A stretch of DNA of 38,481 nucleotides from Spirochaetota bacterium. Lineage in GTDB: Bacteria; Spirochaetota; Spirochaetia; DSM-27196; PWMO01. A program made the position numbers and the translations under genes. Below, piece after piece: positions 32,757-38,481 of the stretch. The stretch is from contig JAAAOH010000370.1 of NCBI GenBank assembly GCA_009908925.1, positions 1-38,481 on the forward strand, written 5' to 3'. Every line of letters begins with the position of its first letter. Position 1 is the stretch's first letter. The notes under the pieces are model-generated. The model was not told the origin of the DNA. It did no database searches and saw only the letters and a list, made by a program, of their open reading frames with translations.

Positions 32757-34310
32757 ATGCTGCATCGACAGGGCTGCGTGCCGGTCCGGAAGATAGACGA
32801 GCGCTTTCTCTCGGTCACGCTGGACTATGCCTGCCTGCTTGGCGCACCCTGGTGGGAGGGTACGCGGCGGACGAAACACTCCTTCGGCGACGTACCGGCA
32901 ACACCCGTAGACCTCCAGAATCAGGCGCTTCGCCGCTACGCGCGCATGCTCGCACCTGCATATCTGCGTCTGGGTGGCTCCGAGTCGGACCGGGTCTTCT
33001 ATGCGTTCGGCGATCGGTCGACAGGCGGTGCGCGCGATGATGCACGGGCCCCGGGATACCGCTCAGAGCTGACCGTCGAGCGGTGGGACGAGTTGTGCGA
33101 GTTTGCCGAGGCCACCGGTCTCGAGCTCATGGTGACGTTGAACGCCGGCGCCGGACCGCGCAGACGCGACGACAGCTGGGATCCGGGAAATGCACGGGCC
33201 CTCGTTGCCCACGCCGTCGAACGCCGTCAGCCGGTGACGGCCTGGGGGCTCGGAAACGAGGTGAACGGCTTCGTGTTCATACACGGTCTCTCCAGCCACG
33301 TTTCGGCCCGTCAGTACGCCGCGGATTTCGCGGTGTTCGACGCGATGATCAGGGAGCTCGATCCCACCGCGCGAACGGCCGGACCGGCCAGCGCATTTTG
33401 GCCGTTGCTCGGAGAAACCCTGCCTCTGATGAGGTGTTTCGTGAGGTACGCCCGACGAGCTCCGGACGTGCTCACCTGGCACTACTATCCCCAGCAGTCC
33501 TCACGAGGCGTCATCGCCACCAGACGAGCCGACCCCTTCGCGATTCTCAAGCCGCATCGTCTCGACACCGCGGCCCGCTGGGCACGGCGCGTCTCCGGTC
33601 ATGCCCGTCGCCTGCAGCGGCACGCGGCGAGCCGCGGGGACGAAGGCGGCGAAGGCGGCGACGGCAGCGACGGCGAGAGGCCGGAGATCTGGCTGGGCGA
33701 GACGGGGCACGCGTTGTACGGCGGTGAGAGAGGAGTCTCCGACCGGTTCGTCGCAGGACTCTGGTGGATGGACCAGCTCGGACTGATGGCGCGCAGCGGC
33801 GTGCGAGCGGTCATGCGCCAGAGTCTTGTCGGCGGTGACTACGGGCTGCTCCACCCGCGCTCGCTCGAGCCGCGCCCGGACTACTGGGGATCGCTGCTCT
33901 GGAAGGCGCTGATGGGGGAGGACGTGTATGCTCTCGAGGTACAGCTCGGTCGGACTCACCGCGGCCGGCGCCACCGCGGCCGGTGCTGCCGCGGTCCGAA
34001 TCTTCGTGTTTACGCGCACGGAGCGCGGCACCGCCCGGGAGCGGTCAGCGTGCTCATCATAAATCTCGACCGTCGGGCCGCGGCTCCGGTGACCATCGAC
34101 GCCGATTCCCTGGGGTTCGAACCCCAGTACCTGGAGCTATTCAGGGTCGAGGCGCCCAGGCCGCTGTCCGCAGCCCTTTGTATCAACGGCATCGAGCCCG
34201 AGTTGGGTGCGACACCCGGCGCGCCGCCCGCGAAACCGGTTATTCACGATCCTCTTGAGGAAGTGGTGGTGGCGCCTTTGAGCTACTGTTTCGTCGTGGC
34301 GAGTGGGTAG
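32757..34310 (+). CDS. Heparanase-like glycoside hydrolase, GH79 family
   Basis: The 517-residue protein resembles animal heparanase closely. YLRLGGSESDRVFYAF parallels the substrate-cleft strand; WGLGNEVNGF holds the presumed acid/base E168; and EIWLGETGHALYGGERG holds the presumed nucleophile E315. Then VMRQSLVGGDYGLL and PDYWGSLLWKALMG follow. The end, APLSYCFVVA, copies the closing strand of the heparanase beta-sandwich. Heparanases cleave beta-glucuronidic bonds in heparan sulfate; bacterial GH79 enzymes also include beta-glucuronidases. No signal peptide is seen, which is unusual and suggests cytosolic glycan turnover. Two low-complexity insertions (about 293-310 and 399-415) interrupt it. 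Neighbour: a glycosyltransferase. Confidence 0.85.
   Translation: MLHRQGCVPVRKIDERFLSVTLDYACLLGAPWWEGTRRTKHSFGDVPATPVDLQNQALRRYARMLAPAYLRLGGSESDRVFYAFGDRSTGGARDDARAPGYRSELTVERWDELCEFAEATGLELMVTLNAGAGPRRRDDSWDPGNARALVAHAVERRQPVTAWGLGNEVNGFVFIHGLSSHVSARQYAADFAVFDAMIRELDPTARTAGPASAFWPLLGETLPLMRCFVRYARRAPDVLTWHYYPQQSSRGVIATRRADPFAILKPHRLDTAARWARRVSGHARRLQRHAASRGDEGGEGGDGSDGERPEIWLGETGHALYGGERGVSDRFVAGLWWMDQLGLMARSGVRAVMRQSLVGGDYGLLHPRSLEPRPDYWGSLLWKALMGEDVYALEVQLGRTHRGRRHRGRCCRGPNLRVYAHGARHRPGAVSVLIINLDRRAAAPVTIDADSLGFEPQYLELFRVEAPRPLSAALCINGIEPELGATPGAPPAKPVIHDPLEEVVVAPLSYCFVVASG
33642..33677 (+). repeat. 9-base in-frame repeat in GH79 gene
   Basis: Four nine-base units (two identical GAAGGCGGC, then two diverged) encode a Gly/Glu/Asp loop just before the nucleophile strand of the heparanase-like protein. 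Confidence 0.7.
33957..33986 (+). repeat. 15-base tandem repeat in GH79 gene
   Basis: CACCGCGGCCGGCGC is followed directly by CACCGCGGCCGGTGC, one change. It encodes HRGRR/HRGRC within an Arg-rich loop of the C-terminal beta-sandwich; a partial third unit follows. Confidence 0.75.
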
Positions 34311-34327
34311 CAGGCGATCCAGGTCTA

Positions 34328-34996
34328 CTAATCAGGTTCCAATCCGAGCTCAACCGCGTATACCAGGCGAGTTATCTCGTGTAGCTCTCGTTCTATTGGT
34401 TCTTGTTTCGCCTGCAGATTTAGTCTTTCGTCTATCTGTTTTCGAAGCGCTTCCGCCTTTTCTGTTCCGACTTTGTCCAGATAGATATAGTCGGTATTCC
34501 AGCGCCGTTTCACCGATAGCGACCCTTTCGGAAGTTGTTCGATTTGAGCCGATATAGATGATTGGAGAGCATTTAGACGCTGTCTCTCCTGCTGTAGCAG
34601 GAGATAGACAAACTTCGCAAACTCCGAACTCCACGAGGGTGCAGTTGCCCCTGCGACCAAGTTGGTTAGGAGTCCGCCGTCTGAGTAGACACCAAAGTGC
34701 TCTATCAATCGTTTCTCAACGCCGATAGCTTCGGCGCTCGTCATTCCCTCCTCCACCTTAACGACGTAGGGTAAACACCCTTCTGCCAATACATAACGGA
34801 TTTGGTCCACCTTTGCACTGTTGGTGATCGGTAGCCGACCCTCGGCCTCCTTCAGGTGGGCGTCTGCGCGATTCCCTTCACCTTTCCCGATGTAGAATGG
34901 ACGAAATTCAAAGTGGTATTGCCCTCAGCTGTATTCACCCGGCTCCACAGGGTTTAGATAGGCGTAGACGTAGAACTTTCTTGAATCGTACCTCAT
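34328..34996 (-). pseudogene. GIY-YIG nuclease family gene interrupted by in-frame TGA
   Basis: From ATG 34996 the frame reads RKFYVYAYLNP, then hits TGA at codon 24 (34925-34927). The same frame then continues into GQYHFEFRPFYIGKGEGN and on to about residue 222. YVY...FYIGKG is the GIY-YIG core of the nuclease domain, so both sides of the stop belong to one gene. The conserved Glu appears later in EKRLIEHFG, and LLTNLVAG closes the domain; the remainder is a coiled-coil-rich helical tail. The sequence is clearly AT-richer than its neighbours, suggesting recent acquisition. GTG 34810 might give a truncated product lacking the active-site start. An in-frame ATG at 35008 is another start. A sequencing error is possible; selenocysteine is unlikely. 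Confidence 0.75.
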
Positions 34997-35099
34997 GGCC
35001 CCCACCATGCGAGGACAAAGCTAATGTCAAACTATCGCTCCAAGGTGGCTACTGCAAGTACGTGCGTCCTTTGCACTCGGGACATCCCACCGCAGTCAC

Positions 35100-37124
35100 T
35101 CATGCCGTCGCCTCCTCGAGTTCCTCTTTCCTGACCCGGAGCAAACGGGCGTTGATCGCCACTACGACGGTCGAGAGCGACATGAGAATCGCGCCGACCT
35201 CCGGCGAAAGGATGATACCGGCGCTGTAGAGTACGCCCGCGGCCAGGGGAATGGCCACGACGTTATAGCCGGTTGCCCAGATAAGGTTCTGTACCATTTT
35301 GCGGTAGGTTGCCTGCCCGAACAATATGAGTGCGGTGATGTCGATCGGGTTCGAGTTCACCAACACGATATCCGCCGTCGCTGCTGCTACGTCCGTGCCC
35401 GATCCGACGGCGATGCCGATTTGCGCCTGAGCGAGCGCGGGAGAATCATTCACTCCGTCACCGGTCATCGCGACGTACTCGCCCTTTGATTGTAGCTCTT
35501 TCACTTTTTCCTGCTTCTCATCGGGCAACACCTCGGCGAAAAACCCGTCCATGCCGAGCTCGTCGGCTACGGCCTTCGCCGTCTCCCTGTTATCACCGGT
35601 GAGCATCCAGCACTTGATGCCCCGTTTGTGGAGCGCCCCGATTGCCTTGTACGACTCAGGCCGAATGGCGTCGGAGAGGGCGATGGAACCCGCCACGGTT
35701 TCATCGATGAGCACGAACACACGAGTGACACCACCAGCGTGATCGGCGCCCTCCGGTGGCTGGATACCGTGCTCTTCGAGATATCCGGGGCTCACCACCT
35801 CTACCGTCCGGCCCCGGACTCTGCCGGTGACGCCCTTGCCTTTGACGGCCTGGAACTCCTCGGCACCGGGCACCTCCAGATTGTCCGACGAGGCCCGATC
35901 GACAATTCCTTTGCCGATCGGGTGCTCTGACTGGCCTTCCAGCGCTGCGGCCAGGGTCAGGATCTGCTCACGACTGTAGCCGTCGTCGTGCGAGTCCACG
36001 CTTGTGACCTCAAAGCTCCCCCTGGTGAGCGTGCCGGTCTTGTCGAATACCACCGTGGTAATTTTGCGGGCGTTCTCAAAGGCTGTTCGGTTGCGAATGA
36101 GCAGCCCGTTCTGCGCGGACTTCGAGGTGGAAACTGAAACCACCAGCGGGATCGCCAGGCCCAGTGCATGAGGGCAGGTGATGACCATCACCGTCGCCAT
36201 TCGCGCGATGGAGAACTGGAGGTCCCTGCCGACTATGAGCCACGCTGCAAGCGTCGCCACTCCTACGGTTATCGCCACGATTGTGAGCCAGAACGCGGCG
36301 CGGTCCGAGAGCGCCTGGGTCTTCGACTTCGCCGCCTGCGCCTCCCGGACCATGCTGATCACCTTGGAGAGATAGGATTCCTCCCCGGCGCCCTCCACGC
36401 GAAGCTCGAGGGAGCCGTCACCATTGATCGAGCCCCCGATCAGTTTGTCATCCGTCGCTTTGCGAACCGGTTTGGACTCACCGGTGAGCATCGACTCGTC
36501 TATGTAGCTTTCGCCCTTCACCACGACGCCGTCGGAGGGAATCTTTTCTCCCGGTTTGATGACCAGAACATCGCCCTTCTGCACCTGGGAGAGGGGCACG
36601 TCCTCAATGCTGTCGCCACTCCTGCGATGTGCTTCGTTGGGCATCAGTTGGGCAAGCTTCTCCAATGCCGAAGAGGCGCTGAGGACCGAGGCCATTTCGA
36701 TCCAGTGGCCGGCGAGCATGATAGCGATCAGGGTTGCAAGCTCCCAGTAAAATGGAGAGCCTTCAAGCCCGAACGTAACCGCCGCGCTGTACACGTACGC
36801 CACGGTTATTGCGAGACCGATCAGGGTCATCATGCCCGGTGTCTTCTGCTTGAGCTCGCTTACGAGCCCCGAGAGGAAGGGCCAGCCACCGTAGACGAAA
36901 ATCACCGTCGCCAGAGTGAAGACGACGATCCCGTCCCCCGGAAAGCCGAAGGTGAAACCGAGAAACTGCTGGATCAGCGGGGAGAGTGCCAGCACCGGCA
37001 GCGTCAGAACGATCGACACGTAGAACCGGCGCCGGAAGTCGCGGATCATAATCCGGTGATGCTCGGTATGATCGTGGTGTTCTCCACCGTGACTCTGTTC
37101 TTGATGCGTATGGTCGTCACTCAT
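35100..37124 (-). CDS. copB: Copper-transporting P1B-type ATPase, CopB class (CPH motif)
   Basis: The 674-residue heavy-metal pump of the inner membrane uses ATP to export copper or silver. It starts with a His-rich cytosolic tail (DHTHQEQSHGGEHHDHTEHH) and no CxxC domain. Membrane helices follow, with CPH at C317-H319 in ITCPHALGLAIP, the P1B-3/CopB mark (CopA has CPC). The actuator motif is LTGESKPV, the phosphorylated Asp is D361 in DKTGTLT, and the hinge is GDGVNDSPALAQAQ. ATG 37124 has AAAAGGAG just upstream; longer frames have no signal. A CsoR-like operator sits in its promoter, so copper induction is expected. No CsoR gene is visible. The 91-base gap after its stop shows no feature. 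Confidence 0.93.
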   Translation of the reverse strand: MSDDHTHQEQSHGGEHHDHTEHHRIMIRDFRRRFYVSIVLTLPVLALSPLIQQFLGFTFGFPGDGIVVFTLATVIFVYGGWPFLSGLVSELKQKTPGMMTLIGLAITVAYVYSAAVTFGLEGSPFYWELATLIAIMLAGHWIEMASVLSASSALEKLAQLMPNEAHRRSGDSIEDVPLSQVQKGDVLVIKPGEKIPSDGVVVKGESYIDESMLTGESKPVRKATDDKLIGGSINGDGSLELRVEGAGEESYLSKVISMVREAQAAKSKTQALSDRAAFWLTIVAITVGVATLAAWLIVGRDLQFSIARMATVMVITCPHALGLAIPLVVSVSTSKSAQNGLLIRNRTAFENARKITTVVFDKTGTLTRGSFEVTSVDSHDDGYSREQILTLAAALEGQSEHPIGKGIVDRASSDNLEVPGAEEFQAVKGKGVTGRVRGRTVEVVSPGYLEEHGIQPPEGADHAGGVTRVFVLIDETVAGSIALSDAIRPESYKAIGALHKRGIKCWMLTGDNRETAKAVADELGMDGFFAEVLPDEKQEKVKELQSKGEYVAMTGDGVNDSPALAQAQIGIAVGSGTDVAAATADIVLVNSNPIDITALILFGQATYRKMVQNLIWATGYNVVAIPLAAGVLYSAGIILSPEVGAILMSLSTVVVAINARLLRVRKEELEEATA

Positions 37125-37219
37125 TCGCCAACTCCTTTTGCCCCAGAGATCGAACCTACTCATGCTGCCGCTCGACGACAAATCCAGGGCTTGCGCCTCC
37201 AGAGGGCATAGTGTACGGT

Positions 37220-37247
37220 ATAATACCCCCATGGGGTATATTCACAA
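37220..37247 (-). promoter_or_regulatory. Promoter of the copper ATPase
   Basis: On the minus strand TTGTGA (37247-37242) and TATTAT (37225-37220) are 16 bases apart, with the CsoR-like palindrome filling the spacer. A leader of about 88 bases precedes ATG 37124. Confidence 0.6.
37223..37239. promoter_or_regulatory. CsoR-like copper-repressor operator
   Basis: ATACCCC and GGGGTAT form a perfect seven-base inverted repeat around CAT. It has the C-tract/G-tract with flanking TA/AT form of CsoR/RcnR-family operators and lies over the ATPase promoter spacer. Repressor release by Cu(I) is expected from the family; the regulator is not in the window. Confidence 0.7.
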
Positions 37248-37314
37248 GTCGCGTCCGAGGGCAGATGGATTGAATCAGACGTCCAACGTCTTATCCACGG
37301 TACGCACCCCGTGA
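37231..37314 (+). CDS. Possible 27-residue leaderless ORF starting inside the operator
   Basis: On the plus strand a perfect TATAAT (37219-37224) is followed after six bases by ATG 37231, opening a 27-codon frame (MGYIHKSRPRADGLNQ...) that stops at 37314. The spacing fits the leaderless pattern of neighbouring genes, and the ATG is part of the CsoR-like operator. There is no -35 box and no recognisable homology; a decayed CsoR start (LNQ near LNR of that family) cannot be excluded. Tentative. Confidence 0.25.
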   Translation: MGYIHKSRPRADGLNQTSNVLSTVRTP

Positions 37315-37564
37315 CAGATCTGCTTGGGAGAATCCTGGCGAATGGAGGAGTCTACGTTCTGCTTCGCAAACTGGGGCATTTGATGGTTCGCGGCGGGGGA
37401 ACACACTCGGTCGCGCGGATCGCAGCATTTCGGGAGCGGCAGGACCTTCAGCCGCCGAGGTCTTTCGGGAGTTCACGTCGTAGCCCGGCTGTGTAGTCAA
37501 TCTGCGTAGCTGCGGTCACCTCTGTCGCTTCACCGGATTTCTTTGAAGCTCGGTGGCGCTGTAA
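37315..37564. other. Gap with no recognised gene
   Basis: I see no protein of a known family, tRNA or IS end here. Two open frames exist (37311-37496 plus; the 37448-37560 part of a minus frame) but neither looks protein-like enough to call. A CACCG...CGGTG inverted repeat near 37534-37558 lies just beyond the tRNA 3' end and could end its transcript. Confidence 0.4.
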
Positions 37565-37650
37565 TGCCGGCGGGGAGACTCGAACTCCCACAAGGTGTGA
37601 ACCTCGGCAGATTTTGAGTCTGCTGCGTCTACCAATTTCGCCACGCCGGC
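37565..37650 (-). tRNA. tRNA-Leu (CAA anticodon)
   Basis: The 86-base class II tRNA has a seven-pair acceptor stem (GCCGGCG with CGCCGGC), discriminator A, a D-arm with GGTAGAC, an anticodon stem GCAGA/TCTGC around CTCAAAA giving anticodon CAA, a long variable arm, and TTCGAGTC in the T-arm. CCA is not encoded; the next bases are TTAC. It reads UUG leucine codons. A consensus-like promoter lies just upstream. Confidence 0.95.
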
Positions 37651-37661
37651 TGTGGGCACCG

Positions 37662-37690
37662 AGTGTAATCCAACGGCCCCCCTTTGACAA
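37662..37690 (-). promoter_or_regulatory. Promoter of tRNA-Leu
   Basis: On the minus strand TTGTCA and TACACT are separated by 17 bases, and TACACT ends 11 bases before the tRNA 5' end. Confidence 0.75.
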
Positions 37691-37728
37691 TTGCCGTCGT
37701 CGCATCGCCCGGCGCCGCTCTCGCGTAC

Positions 37729-37758
37729 TTGTCCTGGCCCTTCTCTTCGGCGTATAGT
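37729..37758 (+). promoter_or_regulatory. Promoter of the leader ORF / rsgA unit
   Basis: TTGTCC and TATAGT are 18 bases apart. Transcription from about 37765 would cover a GGGAGG (37782-37787), the 19-codon ORF at 37798, and rsgA 257 bases further on. Confidence 0.5.
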
Positions 37759-37797
37759 CAGGTGGCTGAATCGTCGGCCACGGGAGGTTATACGCTA

Positions 37798-37857
37798 TGA
37801 CTACTACACGACACACGGATCTTGTGCTCGCCCCGGGCGGGTACTTCGAAGCGTAGA
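37798..37857 (+). CDS. Putative 19-residue leader peptide
   Basis: ATG 37798 has GGAGG ten bases upstream and a fair promoter before it, and encodes MTTTRHTDLVLAPGGYFEA then TAG. No similar peptide is known to me. The 164 bases that follow up to rsgA hold no other recognised feature. It may be a leader that attenuates rsgA or a small independent protein; spurious translation is the default alternative. Confidence 0.3.
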
Positions 37858-38021
37858 CGACCAAACCCTCTCAGAACGTACGCCCACGCCGCTGCCGGCG
37901 GCACGCGCTTCTCTTACACCCGCACCAACCCTCACGCAAGCTGTGGATCGGGGCCGATGTGCACGCTACCCGCGCACGCGGTCCTCGTCATCAGGGTTAG
38001 CTATGACTGGAGTGAACGCAC

Positions 38022-38481
38022 GTGTCAAACAAACTATGGAGCGCATCCGGCTGGGACGTCGGCCGGCAGAATGAGTTCGAAGAACAGACAGAGTCCACCT
38101 CCGTTCCCGGACGTATCGTTGCAGTGTTCGGAAGCCGTTTTCTGGTAGCCACGCCCGCCGGAGAGCTGCGGGCGTCCGAAAGCGGGCAGCTTCGATACCT
38201 GGTGGAGCTCGGCACGCAGCCGCAGCCGACCACCGGTGATTTTGTGGCGCTCGCGGGTGTTGGTCCCGCGTCGCCAGTGGAGCCCCCGGCGCAGGCGAGC
38301 GGCATCACCCCGGCGCCCGGTGTCGACGCACCGGCAACCGGCGTCGAGGCAGTCATAACCCGGGTCCTCCCGCGGCAGAGCCTCTTCGCCCGAAAGCGCC
38401 CCGGCTCCCATGAACGGCAGCCGCTGGTCGCCAACCTCGACCTTCTCGTCATCGTCACCGACCCCGGCGGTGACTTCTCGG
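38022..38481 (+). CDS. rsgA: Ribosome small-subunit-dependent GTPase A, N-terminal part
   Basis: The frame starts at GTG 38022 (first possible start after an in-frame TGA at 38013, with GGAG nine bases upstream) and runs off the right edge after 153 codons. It contains the OB-fold: GRIVAVFGSRFLVATPAGELRAS, TTGDFVAL, and VITRVLPRQSLFARKRPGS, then VANLDLLVIVTDPGGDFS, which is the entry to the circularly permuted GTPase domain. RsgA helps mature the 30S ribosomal subunit. A Pro/Ala/Gly-rich insertion (about residues 78-108) interrupts the OB-fold between strands; the usual protein has a short loop there. The G motifs lie outside the window. Confidence 0.88.
   Translation, partial: MSNKLWSASGWDVGRQNEFEEQTESTSVPGRIVAVFGSRFLVATPAGELRASESGQLRYLVELGTQPQPTTGDFVALAGVGPASPVEPPAQASGITPAPGVDAPATGVEAVITRVLPRQSLFARKRPGSHERQPLVANLDLLVIVTDPGGDFS
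38260..38346 (+). repeat. Low-complexity insertion in rsgA OB-fold
   Basis: A GC-rich stretch encodes Pro/Ala/Gly/Val/Thr repeats (ITPAPGVDAPATGVEA) within the OB-fold. It matches the style of the insertions in other genes of the window. Confidence 0.5.

Noticed and set aside
34925..34927. TGA in the GIY-YIG gene read as selenocysteine
   Set aside because: It lies in a variable loop, not at a catalytic Cys position, and no SECIS-like hairpin was evident just downstream.
37125..37232. N-terminal extension of the copper ATPase
   Set aside because: The extra residues cover the promoter region, while AAAAGGAG precedes ATG 37124 and the His-rich tail begins there.
37448..37864. Minus-strand frame running through the tRNA
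   Set aside because: It overlaps tRNA-Leu completely and its tRNA-derived part is not protein-like.
1..38481. CRISPR arrays, insertion sequences, rRNA genes or replication origin
   Set aside because: No spaced direct-repeat array, transposase motif, terminal inverted repeats, rRNA sequence or DnaA-box cluster was seen.

Overview
The window is a high-GC, gene-dense bacterial chromosome segment with about 30 protein genes and one tRNA gene. It most resembles a free-living spirochaete of the Spirochaeta/Alkalispirochaeta type. The reasons are a full-length DUF4954 left-handed beta-helix protein, typical of spirochaetes and Bacteroidetes, a relaxed LSGC lipobox, and a broad sugar, radical-SAM and signalling repertoire. 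This placement is inference; no rRNA or other marker confirms it.

Layout. Positions 1-4823 (minus) form a signalling operon: a periplasmic-sensor PAS histidine kinase, then a REC-GGDEF diguanylate cyclase overlapping it by 4 bases, then a histone-deacetylase-family hydrolase cut by the left edge. 4949-5740 is a PAS protein with no output domain. 5770-10906 holds a class-I aminotransferase, a fucose-isomerase-like protein, a radical SAM protein behind a textbook sigma-54 promoter, and a HemL-like class-III aminotransferase. 10996-14219 is a translationally coupled pair: an exported PCMT and a polytopic membrane protein with a spermidine-synthase-like domain. Next come DUF4954 (14253), a Rieske-FAD oxidoreductase (16587-18167, minus), a PQQ-type sugar dehydrogenase lipoprotein, an Fe-S aldo/keto reductase overlapping a nucleoside hydrolase, and a YtcJ-type amidohydrolase. 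A Crp/Fnr regulator with a DUF2892 membrane protein, an AbrB-radical SAM-SPASM maturase of the tungsten-enzyme type, an acyltransferase, a BON-like small protein, exonuclease I, an XRE regulator and a DUF606 transporter follow. 29392-34310 holds a spermidine-synthase-like protein, a photolyase-family protein lacking the usual Fe-S cysteines, a glycosyltransferase and a heparanase-like GH79 protein.

Positions 34328-37650 look like an accessory patch. It has an AT-richer GIY-YIG gene broken by an in-frame TGA, a CopB-type copper ATPase behind a CsoR-like operator, and tRNA-Leu(CAA). The window closes with a small leader-type ORF and the start of rsgA.

Two themes cross the window. First, many genes lack a Shine-Dalgarno and have a TANNNT -10 box 5-9 bases before the start codon, which suggests widespread leaderless transcripts. 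Second, several unrelated conserved enzymes carry Gly/Ala/Asp/Glu-rich loop insertions, some built of in-frame short tandem DNA repeats. No CRISPR array, insertion sequence, rRNA or replication origin was seen.
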